A DNA stretch of 12,189 bases from NCBI GenBank assembly GCA_030623545.1, contig JAUXLW010000022.1, positions 1-12,189 of the forward strand, written 5' to 3'. The notes below the pieces were generated by a model. The model saw only the letters and a program-made list of their open reading frames with translations. It made no database searches and had not been told where the DNA came from. Position numbers and translations under genes: made by a program. Positions 7,142 to 12,189 of this stretch are shown one piece after another. The stretch is from Acidimicrobiia bacterium. GTDB lineage: Bacteria > Actinomycetota > Acidimicrobiia > Spongiisociales > SHLN01. Within the stretch, counting starts at the first letter, position 1; the number at the start of each line of letters is the position of its first letter.

Positions 7142-8623
7142 ATGCTCGACTACCACGCCCTCGCTCCCGACCTCATAATCGCTGGCACGGTTCTCGCCGT
7201 GTTGGGGGCCGACTTGTTTCTTCCTCAGGAGCGCAAGTGGTGGTCGGCGGTGATAGGGATCTTCGGCCTCACTCTGGCTCTGATTCCCATCTTCACATTG
7301 GCGGTCGACGACTCATCATTGCGCTCGATGTTCGGCGGCTCCTATGTCATTGACGACTTCGCGCTGGTGCTCAAGACCTTCTTCATAATCACCGGATACG
7401 TGGTGCTGCTCATGTCGGTGAGCTACATAGAGAGCGACCGTTACTACCAGGGCGAGTATTACTTCCTGGTCCTGGCTTCGCTGCTCGGCGGCATGGTGAT
7501 GGCCTCCAGTCGAGACCTGATCACCTTGTTCGTCGGCCTCGAGCTGGTGTCGGGCCCGGCTTTTCTCCTGGCGGGGTGGCGCAAGGGCGACGCCAAGTCC
7601 AACGAAGCCGCCCTCAAGTTCTTCATCATCGGGGTTTTGTCTGCCGCCATTCTCCTGTACGGCATGTCACTGGTCTACGGCATGACCGGCGGCCTCACCT
7701 TCGAAGAAATTCGGGCGGGGTCGGTTACCGTGTCGGATGAACCGGTTTTTGTTCTCGGCATCCTCCTGGTGCTGGTCGGCTTCGGCTTCAAGATGTCGGC
7801 CGTTCCCTTCCACTTCTGGGCTCCCGATACCTACGAAGGGGCCCCGACACCCGTGACTGCATACCTTTCGGTGGGCTCGAAAGCGGCCGGCTTTGTCGGA
7901 GTGCTGCTTGTCTCTTACCTGGCATTCGCCGAGTCCCCCGAGATCTGGGGGCCGGCCCTGTGGATCCTCGCTGTGCTGTCGATGGTCGTTGGCAACCTGG
8001 TGGCTCTGCGTCAGGAGAATCTGGTCCGCCTGCTGGCCTATTCGTCCATTGCCCATGCCGGCTTCATGCTGGTTCCGTTTGCCGCCGCCTCTCTGCTCGA
8101 CAGCGGCGACCTGGAGAAGGCCTTCGCCGCCACCCTTAGCTACATCTTGATCTACGGAATGATGAACCTGGGTGCTTTTGCAGTGATCATCGCCGGGGCC
8201 CGTCGCGTTGGGAGTGGGCAATTGAGGGACTGGGCGGGCCTGGGGTCTTACGCCCCCGGCCTCGGCGTGCTGTTGACGCTGTTCTTTTTCTCGTTGGCGG
8301 GGATCCCTCCACTGGCCGGCTGGTTCGCCAAATTCGTGATGTTCCAGGCGGTGCTGCAGGACGCCAACGGCTGGACTGTGGCATTGGCCGCAATCGCTGC
8401 GGTCAACGCTGTGATCGCCCTTTACTACTACGCCAAGGTTGTGAAAGGGGTGTGGATGGACCCGGTGCCCGACTCGGTCAACCCAAAGGGTGTTCCCGGC
8501 CGCGTGGCCCCTTCTCTGGGCCTGGCGCTCGGCATCCTTGCCTTCGGTGTCATCCTGGCCGGGGTGTACCCGTCGGTAATCGCGGAGTTCACCGAAGCCG
8601 CCAGCTTCCTCGCGGGCGGATAG
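7142..8623 (+). CDS. nuoN: NADH-quinone oxidoreductase subunit N
   Basis: NuoN (ND2 homologue) is the antiporter-like pump nearest the quinone site. The product is 493 residues, normal for bacteria. Key residues are Glu134 (VGLELVSGPAFLLAG), Lys159 (AALKFFIIG), Lys217 (FGFKMSAVPFHFWAPDTYEG), Lys247 (VGSKAAGF) and Lys397 (LAGWFAKFVMF), the last being the counterpart of the terminal channel Lys in E. coli NuoN. The ATG at 7142 has only a weak ribosome-binding site (GGA near 7133); the ATG at 7131 runs into TAA after two codons and is not a start. This is the last structural complex I gene in the window. An 80-base gap follows. Confidence 0.97.
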   Translation: MLDYHALAPDLIIAGTVLAVLGADLFLPQERKWWSAVIGIFGLTLALIPIFTLAVDDSSLRSMFGGSYVIDDFALVLKTFFIITGYVVLLMSVSYIESDRYYQGEYYFLVLASLLGGMVMASSRDLITLFVGLELVSGPAFLLAGWRKGDAKSNEAALKFFIIGVLSAAILLYGMSLVYGMTGGLTFEEIRAGSVTVSDEPVFVLGILLVLVGFGFKMSAVPFHFWAPDTYEGAPTPVTAYLSVGSKAAGFVGVLLVSYLAFAESPEIWGPALWILAVLSMVVGNLVALRQENLVRLLAYSSIAHAGFMLVPFAAASLLDSGDLEKAFAATLSYILIYGMMNLGAFAVIIAGARRVGSGQLRDWAGLGSYAPGLGVLLTLFFFSLAGIPPLAGWFAKFVMFQAVLQDANGWTVALAAIAAVNAVIALYYYAKVVKGVWMDPVPDSVNPKGVPGRVAPSLGLALGILAFGVILAGVYPSVIAEFTEAASFLAGG

Positions 8624-8703
8624 GCGTATTTCTCTGTTTGTTCCTCGGCCTTTGAGAACCCTGTGGCGCGGGTCAAGCTCCGATTGTTCGTAGCCTGGGA
8701 CGT
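8624..8703 (+). promoter_or_regulatory. nuoN-methyltransferase spacer; possible leaderless promoter
   Basis: No terminator-like hairpin is visible after nuoN, so read-through into the methyltransferase gene is likely. A TAnnnT-type -10 hexamer, TAGCCT (8691-8696), lies seven bases before the GTG at 8704, which would fit a leaderless transcript. A TTGAGA at 8652-8657 resembles a -35 box but is too far from TAGCCT for normal spacing. The next gene has only weak Shine-Dalgarno pairing (GGGA, 8697-8700). Confidence 0.25.
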
Positions 8704-9741
8704 GTGGTGAAAGAGCAACTGCTGTCTCGAATAAGGGCTGAGGGACCGATTCCGTTCGATGAGTTCATGGACGCGGCTCTCTACGGGCCGGGCGGTTTCT
8801 TTGTCGGTGAGGAGTTGCGCTCCGTGAAGGCGGGAGACTTCCTCACCAGCCCCGAGGTGAGCCCATTCTTCGGTCAGATGATTGGTCGGTTTGTCGAGCA
8901 GGAGAGAGCCAGATGGGGTGAGCCCTTCCGGGTCGTTGAGGTCGGTGCCGGGTCGGGCTCGCTGCTCCGCTCGCTGGGGGTCGACATCGAGACCTGGGCG
9001 GTAGAGGTGTCGCCGGGTGCCCGTGAGGCGCTCGAGGAAATTCTTCCGTCTGGCCGGGTCATCGCAAAGCTCGAGGAAGCCCTCGGCCCCGGCGTGGTGA
9101 TCGCCAACGAATTACTCGACAACCTGCCCATGGCAGTGGCGGTCCGGCGGGGGAGCGGCTGGTCCGAGCAGTCGGTCGGGGAAGAGAATGGGGAGCTGGT
9201 GATGGTTGAGCATGCGGCCCGCCCCGAAGTCGCCTCATGGGCAGATGCCTTCAGCGGCAAAGTGGGGGAGGGAGGGCTGGTTGAGGTGCAGCTGCGGGCC
9301 GGGCAATGGCTCGTGGACGCCCTCCAGAGTCTGGGGAGGGGGGCGGTCGTTGTCATCGATTACGGAGGAACGGCCGAAGAGCTCGAGCACCGCCGGGTGG
9401 CGGGAACCTTGCGTACCTATCGTTCTCACCATCTGGGTCCGGATCCTCTCCTCGAGCCGGGAGAAACCGATATCACCGCAGACGTCAACTTTTCCGCTTT
9501 GCTGGCAATGGGCTCACAGGAGGGAGCCGAAGTCGAGCTTCATCGCCAGGACGACTTTCTCTCCGAAATGGGTTTGCGCGAGGAGGTGGCCGTGTTGCGG
9601 AGAGAAGAGCTGGACTTGGCGCGCCGGGGCGACGAGATGGCGAGGCTGAAGGTACGGTCCCGCCGGATCGAGGCCGAGACGTTGCTCAATCCCCGTGGCC
9701 TTGGCGATTTTCGGGTGCTGGTGGCTCGCCTTTCGGGGTGA
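8704..9741 (+). CDS. SAM-dependent methyltransferase, MidA/NDUFAF7 family (COG1565)
   Basis: The 345-residue product matches the class I methyltransferase family of Dictyostelium MidA and human NDUFAF7. The family N-terminus GPIPFDEFMDAALYGPGGF (14-32) is followed by AGDFLTSPEVSPFFG (43-57), then the SAM-binding loop VVEVGAGSGSLL (77-88). Acidic EVSPGA (101-106) would contact the ribose. NELLDNLPM (135-143) replaces the usual NE-x-x-DALP. VIDYGG (218-222) and TDITADVNFSAL (255-266) complete the signature. Human NDUFAF7 dimethylates an Arg of NDUFS2, the NuoD homologue, early in complex I assembly. Encoded on the same strand 80 bases after nuoN, this protein probably acts on complex I, most simply on NuoD. 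The start is either GTG 8704 or GTG 8707. Family is sure; substrate is inference. Confidence 0.9.
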   Translation: MVKEQLLSRIRAEGPIPFDEFMDAALYGPGGFFVGEELRSVKAGDFLTSPEVSPFFGQMIGRFVEQERARWGEPFRVVEVGAGSGSLLRSLGVDIETWAVEVSPGAREALEEILPSGRVIAKLEEALGPGVVIANELLDNLPMAVAVRRGSGWSEQSVGEENGELVMVEHAARPEVASWADAFSGKVGEGGLVEVQLRAGQWLVDALQSLGRGAVVVIDYGGTAEELEHRRVAGTLRTYRSHHLGPDPLLEPGETDITADVNFSALLAMGSQEGAEVELHRQDDFLSEMGLREEVAVLRREELDLARRGDEMARLKVRSRRIEAETLLNPRGLGDFRVLVARLSG

Positions 9742-9797
9742 GAAGAAGAATCAGCAAAGTCGGGAACCGACCACGGAGGGCGCGACGTCATATCCCT

Positions 9798-10508
9798 ATG
9801 AAGCGGATGCTCGTTTTGACCCTGGGTCTGACGCTGCTGACGGCTGCCTCGGCTGGCACGGCCGCAGCTCAGCACCTTTCCGGTAATCAAGCGGTGGATT
9901 CCGAGCGCGCCTGGCCGGTGCCTTGCAAGAAGAAACCCCTCCCCGACTCTGCCAGCGATGTGGCCCGATCCCGGCTGGCCAACCGGCTATGCCATCCCGT
10001 TGTTCCGCCGAATCCATGCTTGCGGGTGCCATGTGATCCCCCGCCGGAGCCGTGCCGTGTCATCAACGGCGGAGTCGGCACAGACCTGCGTTGGCCGTGC
10101 CCTCCGCCTCCGTGCCCCGCCCCGTTAGATGGCGTGGCGACACCAGGTGGGGTCGCCGGTTTGACCTGGTGGCCATGCCCGATCCCGCCCCGGTTGCCCT
10201 GCCCGCTTCCGGTTGACGGACCTGATGCCTCGACGTGGTGCCCGATCCCGCCGCCGCCTTGTGAAAAGACGGTCGACGGGGCGCTTACGGGCACGGATTA
10301 CTGGCGATGCCCGGACGTTGAGCCCCGCCCCGGTCTCTCCAAGCCCAGGCCACTCCCGGGACCGCTACCGCTTCCACTGCCGGCCTTTCAGGGTGTTTTG
10401 ACGGCAAGGCCTGACATTGTCAAAGGGCGCCCCGAGGGAGGCGCCCTTTGCACATACAGGCCCCTTGACGCCAGCGGTTGGTCCGACGCGAAGGTACTCC
10501 GCCTGTGA
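9798..10508 (+). CDS. Unrecognised secreted Cys/Pro-rich repeat protein
   Basis: I do not recognise this family. The 236-residue product begins with a classic Sec signal peptide (KRM, then LVLTLGLTLLTAASAGTAAA, cleavage likely near residue 24). After a linker come a Cys/Pro-rich stretch (Cys 65, 74, 79) and four imperfect repeats with the pattern C-x3-[ILV]-[ND]-G-xn-W-x(0-1)-C: 86-101, 106-127, 135-148 and 155-171. They are separated by CPxPP-type spacers. Paired Cys bracketing a DG...W core suggests small disulfide-closed loops on a polyproline scaffold outside the cell. A Pro/Leu-rich stretch (about 182-196) follows. The last 40 residues do not continue the pattern and contain a terminator-like hairpin, so the true C-terminus is doubtful. 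No good ribosome-binding site is close to the ATG (GGAGGG is 16 bases away). No function is assigned. Confidence 0.65.
   Translation: MKRMLVLTLGLTLLTAASAGTAAAQHLSGNQAVDSERAWPVPCKKKPLPDSASDVARSRLANRLCHPVVPPNPCLRVPCDPPPEPCRVINGGVGTDLRWPCPPPPCPAPLDGVATPGGVAGLTWWPCPIPPRLPCPLPVDGPDASTWCPIPPPPCEKTVDGALTGTDYWRCPDVEPRPGLSKPRPLPGPLPLPLPAFQGVLTARPDIVKGRPEGGALCTYRPLDASGWSDAKVLRL
10421..10450 (+). terminator. Strong terminator-like hairpin inside the 3' end of the secreted-protein ORF
   Basis: CAAAGGGCGCC (10421-10431) and GGCGCCCTTTG (10440-10450) form a perfect 11-bp stem around an 8-base loop. The A and T flanks of the stem make it resemble a bidirectional intrinsic terminator with a short U tract. 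It falls about 20 codons before the TGA of the overlapping reading frame, which is an unusual place for a terminator. It would serve the methyltransferase/secreted-protein transcript. Confidence 0.6.
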
Positions 10509-10639
10509 TCGAGGCCGACAGTAACTGGTCACACGGAGTTCCGCCACTCTGAGCGGCCAAGTTTTTTCGCGTTCCGTAGTGGTTTTTCGCGGCCTCCTGT
10601 TATCGGGGATTACGGCCCGCTTCGGAGTACCCTTTACTC
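10509..10639 (+). promoter_or_regulatory. htpX upstream region: tandem TTTTTCGCG sites and a possible leaderless promoter
   Basis: TTTTTCGCG occurs twice (10563-10571 and 10583-10591), exactly 20 bases apart or about two helical turns, within a slightly longer similarity (GTTTTTTCGCG/GGTTTTTCGCGG). This could be an operator for a dimeric regulator on one DNA face. TACCCT (10628-10633), a TAnnnT-type -10 box, lies six bases before the htpX ATG, consistent with a leaderless transcript; the nearest purine-rich site, CGGAG at 10623-10627, is too far for a normal ribosome-binding site. No convincing -35 box is visible. Confidence 0.35.
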
Positions 10640-11512
10640 ATGGCAAATAACAATCTGAAAACAGTCGCGTACTTGGCCGGTCTCGGCGCCATCATCGTCC
10701 TGGTCGGCCAGTTCTTCGGCGGTCCGGGCGGGGCGATCATCGCCTTTGGGATCGCGGTCGTCATCAATTTCGGGATGTACTTCTTCTCGGACAAGCTGGC
10801 CTTGAAGGCTTCAAGGGCTCGACCCATCGACGAAAACGAGCAGCCCCGGGTGACGTCCATCGTGTCCAAGCTGGCGCAAATGGAGAACATTCCGATGCCC
10901 AAGCTGTATTACATCGACTCTCCGCAGCCCAATGCCTTCGCCACGGGGCGCAGCCCCAAGCATGCCGCCGTGGCCGTTACCAGCGGGATCCTCGAATTGA
11001 TGACCAACGAGGAGTTGGAGGGTGTCTTGGCACACGAGTTGGCCCACGTTCGCAATCGAGACATCCTCATCGGAACGATCGCCGCCACCATGGCGGTGGC
11101 GCTTTCAATCTTTGCCCGCATGGCGATGTGGAATGCGATCGGTGGCCGGCGCAACAGCAACCCGCTTGGCGGGATTATCGCGTTGGTCAGCATCATCCTG
11201 GCTCCCCTGGCTGCCATGGTTATTCGCATGGCCATCAGCCGGGCCCGGGAGTACCAGGCAGACCGTACCGGTGCCTCGATTACCGGGCAGCCGCTGGCTC
11301 TGGCCTCGGCCCTGGCCAAGCTCGAAGCGGGCACGAGTCGGATACCGATGAAGGTGAATCCGGCGGTGGCACCGCTTTATATCGCCGATCCGCTGAAAGC
11401 CTTCGGAGGCAAAAGGGGCGGCGGTGGATTCGCCAAGATGTTCTCCACCCACCCGCCGATTTCCGAGCGGATAGCGCGGCTCGAAGAGATGGCGAGCCCC
11501 TTCGGCTCCTAG
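10640..11512 (+). CDS. htpX: HtpX-type membrane zinc metalloprotease (M48B)
   Basis: HtpX is an inner-membrane protease that degrades misfolded or damaged membrane proteins with its active site facing the cytoplasm. The 290-residue product has the full family layout. Two N-terminal membrane segments lie at about 8-25 and 31-49. The zinc motif is HELAH (132-136), with Glu133 catalytic. Two further membrane segments lie at about 142-164 and 176-198, and SRAREYQAD supplies the third zinc ligand, Glu204. The C-terminal signature is FSTHPPISERIARLE (about 268-282). The PQPNAFATG segment (96-103) is also typical. No key residue is missing. The gene has its own upstream region, so it is probably a separate transcription unit. 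Membrane-protein quality control next to a large membrane complex is suggestive but not evidence of a link. Confidence 0.95.
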   Translation: MANNNLKTVAYLAGLGAIIVLVGQFFGGPGGAIIAFGIAVVINFGMYFFSDKLALKASRARPIDENEQPRVTSIVSKLAQMENIPMPKLYYIDSPQPNAFATGRSPKHAAVAVTSGILELMTNEELEGVLAHELAHVRNRDILIGTIAATMAVALSIFARMAMWNAIGGRRNSNPLGGIIALVSIILAPLAAMVIRMAISRAREYQADRTGASITGQPLALASALAKLEAGTSRIPMKVNPAVAPLYIADPLKAFGGKRGGGGFAKMFSTHPPISERIARLEEMASPFGS

Positions 11513-11557
11513 TTGTCCGTCGCTGCTGCTTCCGCTGTCTGGCTCCACAGTGGCAAC

Positions 11558-11563
11558 TACCCT
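11558..11563 (+). promoter_or_regulatory. Possible -10 box of the tRNA-Tyr gene
   Basis: TACCCT lies 13 bases before the mature tRNA start and is the same hexamer found just upstream of htpX. The htpX stop is only 64 bases before the tRNA and no clear terminator lies between, so read-through from htpX is also possible. No good -35 box is visible. Confidence 0.25.
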
Positions 11564-11576
11564 GTTGGCGGTAATA

Positions 11577-11661
11577 GGTGGGATGCCCGAGCGGACAAAG
11601 GGAGCAGACTGTAAATCTGCCGGCACAGCCTTCGGAGGTTCGAATCCTCCTCCCACCACCA
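11577..11661 (+). tRNA. tRNA-Tyr (anticodon GTA)
   Basis: This is a complete class II tRNA. The acceptor arms GGTGGGA (11577-11583) and TCCCACC (11651-11657) pair perfectly. The D stem is CCC/GGG (11586-11588, 11600-11602). The anticodon stem GCAGA/TCTGC encloses CTGTAAA with anticodon GTA at 11611-11613. A long variable arm with GGC/GCC stem, typical of bacterial tRNA-Tyr, follows. The T arm is GGAGG-TTCGAAT-CCTCC. Discriminator A and an encoded CCA end at 11661. All parts are standard. Confidence 0.97.
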
Positions 11662-11720
11662 TCCCTCTGTCGATATGTCCTCCTCGGGGAGGACCGCCCG
11701 AACGGAGTGAGGGCGAGGAG
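11662..11720 (+). terminator. Hairpins just downstream of tRNA-Tyr, possible terminator
   Basis: GTCCTCC (11677-11683) and GGAGGAC (11688-11694) form a perfect 7-bp stem on a TCGG tetraloop, 15 bases after the tRNA. A second stem, CGCCC (11695-11699)/GGGCG (11711-11715), follows directly. There is no T tract, so this would be a U-less terminator of the kind proposed for actinobacteria, or simply a processing or stability structure. Confidence 0.4.
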
Positions 11721-11729
11721 GGGGAGCCT

Positions 11730-11930
11730 CGTTGGTGAGATCCGCGCGCCCCTATTGGGGTCCATGGCTACGTCGGCGCCACCTTCCCCCCACCCCACCC
11801 CAGGGAAGGAGATTGGGCGCACTCCGCTGCGAGGACTCCGTTATTTACTCCTCCACCACGGAGTGGGGGAGGTTGGGAGGGGGTCGTTCCCAACAACGGC
11901 ATCCTGAGCAGAACGTTGGTGAGACCCGAG
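11730..11930 (+). repeat. 17-bp imperfect direct repeat pair enclosing a palindromic element
   Basis: CGTTGGTGAGATCCGCG (11730-11746) and CGTTGGTGAGACCCGAG (11914-11930) match at 15 of 17 positions, 184 bases apart. The enclosed DNA holds the C-rich stem CCTTCCC (11782-11788)/GGGAAGG (11803-11809) and the CACTCCG-type palindromic element. I see no terminal inverted repeats next to the direct repeats, so a transposon duplication is not shown. Confidence 0.5.
11811..11880. repeat. Palindromic repeat element, copy 1 (CACTCCG core)
   Basis: CACTCCG (11820-11826) pairs with CGGAGTG (11859-11865), and an alternative inner stem ACTCC (11847-11851)/GGAGT (11860-11864) competes with it. The 21-base core from 11820 recurs at 12084-12104 with one difference (GCGAGG versus GCGAAG). 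The same CGGAGTG heptamer also occurs at 11703-11709. This looks like a dispersed intergenic palindromic repeat family. Confidence 0.55.
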
Positions 11931-11964
11931 AGTTGAATCACGAGCCGGTCTGGCGCGCACCGAA

Positions 11965-11982
11965 CCAACAATTAATTGTTGG
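11965..11982. promoter_or_regulatory. 18-bp perfect palindrome
   Basis: CCAACAATTAATTGTTGG is a perfect palindrome with no spacer. It is AT-rich at the centre in an otherwise GC-rich stretch, and no gene starts nearby in the window. It could be a binding site for a symmetric DNA-binding protein or the tip of a cruciform; function unknown. Confidence 0.5.
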
Positions 11983-12076
11983 GCACTGCGTTGTGCAAGG
12001 TTGCCTGGGAGCAACCATTCCCCCAGGAGTCAGTCTGCCCGCACTCCTGCTGTTGGTGGGCACCACCCACCCCCAA
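11983..12076 (+). other. Cluster of short hairpins, possible structured RNA or repeat remnant
   Basis: GCAC (11983-11986)/GTGC (11993-11996) is followed by GGTTGC (11999-12004)/GCAACC (12011-12016) on a CTGGGA loop. An exclusive alternative, CCTGGG (12004-12009)/CCCAGG (12022-12027), overlaps it. Further on, GGTGGG (12055-12060)/CCCACC (12066-12071) forms another stem. No reading frame here looks like protein. Confidence 0.35.
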
Positions 12077-12118
12077 CCCCTCCCACTCCGCTGCGAAGAC
12101 TCCGCTCCGCAGGAGGGG
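12077..12118. repeat. Palindromic repeat element, copy 2 (CACTCCG core)
   Basis: Outer arms CCCCTCC (12077-12083) and GGAGGGG (12112-12118) enclose CACTCCGCTGCGAAGACTCCG (12084-12104), which matches copy 1 at 20 of 21 positions. An inner stem CTGCG/CGCAG (12091-12095, 12108-12112) is also possible. Confidence 0.55.
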
Positions 12119-12119
12119 C

Positions 12120-12168
12120 TTGCCTACTGCCGACTGCTTGCTGCCTCCTGCCTCCTGCCTCCTGCTCA
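12120..12168. repeat. Array of seven heptamers, consensus CTGCCTC
   Basis: Seven units stand in strict 7-base register, starting at 12120, 12127, 12134, 12141, 12148, 12155 and 12162. The three central units are identical CTGCCTC, and the outer ones drift (TTGCCTA, CTGCCGA, CTGCTTG, CTGCTCA). Drift at the ends and identity in the middle are typical of a slippage-expanded tandem repeat. The remaining bases to 12189 show nothing recognisable. Confidence 0.65.
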
Positions 12169-12189
12169 TCACTCTTTTCCAAACCCTGC

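Noticed and set aside
9306..9797. Upstream extension of the secreted protein overlapping the methyltransferase gene
   Set aside because: The signal peptide starts cleanly at the ATG at 9798; upstream residues are Arg/Gly-rich frame-shift shadow of the methyltransferase.
11786..11801. G-quadruplex on the minus strand (GGGG-T-GGGG-T-GGGGGG)
   Set aside because: There are only three separated G-runs of three or more in close spacing, so a canonical three-tetrad quadruplex is not supported.
11105..11822. Minus-strand open frames spanning htpX, tRNA-Tyr and the spacer
   Set aside because: They read through the antisense of a real tRNA and of htpX, and show no family resemblance.
11640..12189. 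tRNA-Tyr as an integration (att) site for an island
   Set aside because: No second copy of the tRNA 3' end occurs downstream in the window and no integrase is present, so the idea cannot be supported here.
11662..12189. CRISPR array or hidden small genes in the terminal spacer
   Set aside because: The repeats are unevenly spaced palindromes and a short heptamer tract, not repeat-spacer units; open frames there encode repeat-derived Pro/Gly-rich strings without start signals.

Overview
The window comes from a high-GC bacterium. Frequent GTG starts, tightly packed or overlapping genes, TAnnnT-like boxes next to start codons and the sequence style of the Nuo proteins suggest an Actinomycetota-like organism, possibly of the Acidimicrobiia type. 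Chloroflexota is a reasonable alternative. This assignment comes from by-eye protein resemblance only.

Bases 1-8623 are the distal part of a respiratory complex I operon, all on the plus strand: nuoD (5' end cut off by the window), nuoH, nuoI, nuoJ, nuoK, nuoL, nuoM and nuoN. nuoE, nuoF and nuoG, the NADH-oxidising module, are missing from their usual place between nuoD and nuoH. NuoD also lacks the segment missing from FpoD/NdhH-type subunits, so this looks like an 11-subunit complex I that may take electrons from something other than NADH, such as ferredoxin or F420H2. Two quinone-site differences are visible: Trp instead of the usual quinone-binding Tyr in NuoD, and Ile in place of the first Glu of the NuoH PxAExE loop. 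All expected charged residues of the antiporter-like proton channels are present.

The nuoI-nuoJ junction holds a 164-bp insertion shaped like a miniature inverted-repeat transposable element, with 14-bp perfect ends inside 38-bp imperfect ends, bounded by TA. Removing one TA plus the element restores a TAGTG stop/start overlap like that at nuoH-nuoI. The end of the element carries a GGAG exactly as far from the nuoJ start as the ancestral one, so the insertion rebuilt the ribosome-binding site it displaced.

Bases 8704-9741 encode a MidA/NDUFAF7-family methyltransferase. The mitochondrial member methylates the NuoD homologue during complex I assembly, so its place just after nuoN is meaningful. 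Next, 9798-10508, is an unrecognised secreted Cys/Pro-rich protein with four C...DG...W.C repeats; a strong terminator-like hairpin lies inside its 3' end. Then come htpX, a membrane zinc protease (10640-11512), and a class II tRNA-Tyr(GTA) with encoded CCA (11577-11661).

The last 528 bases (11662-12189) have no convincing gene. They are dense in hairpins, a 17-bp direct repeat, two palindromic elements sharing a CACTCCG/CGGAGTG core, an 18-bp perfect palindrome, and an array of seven heptamers.
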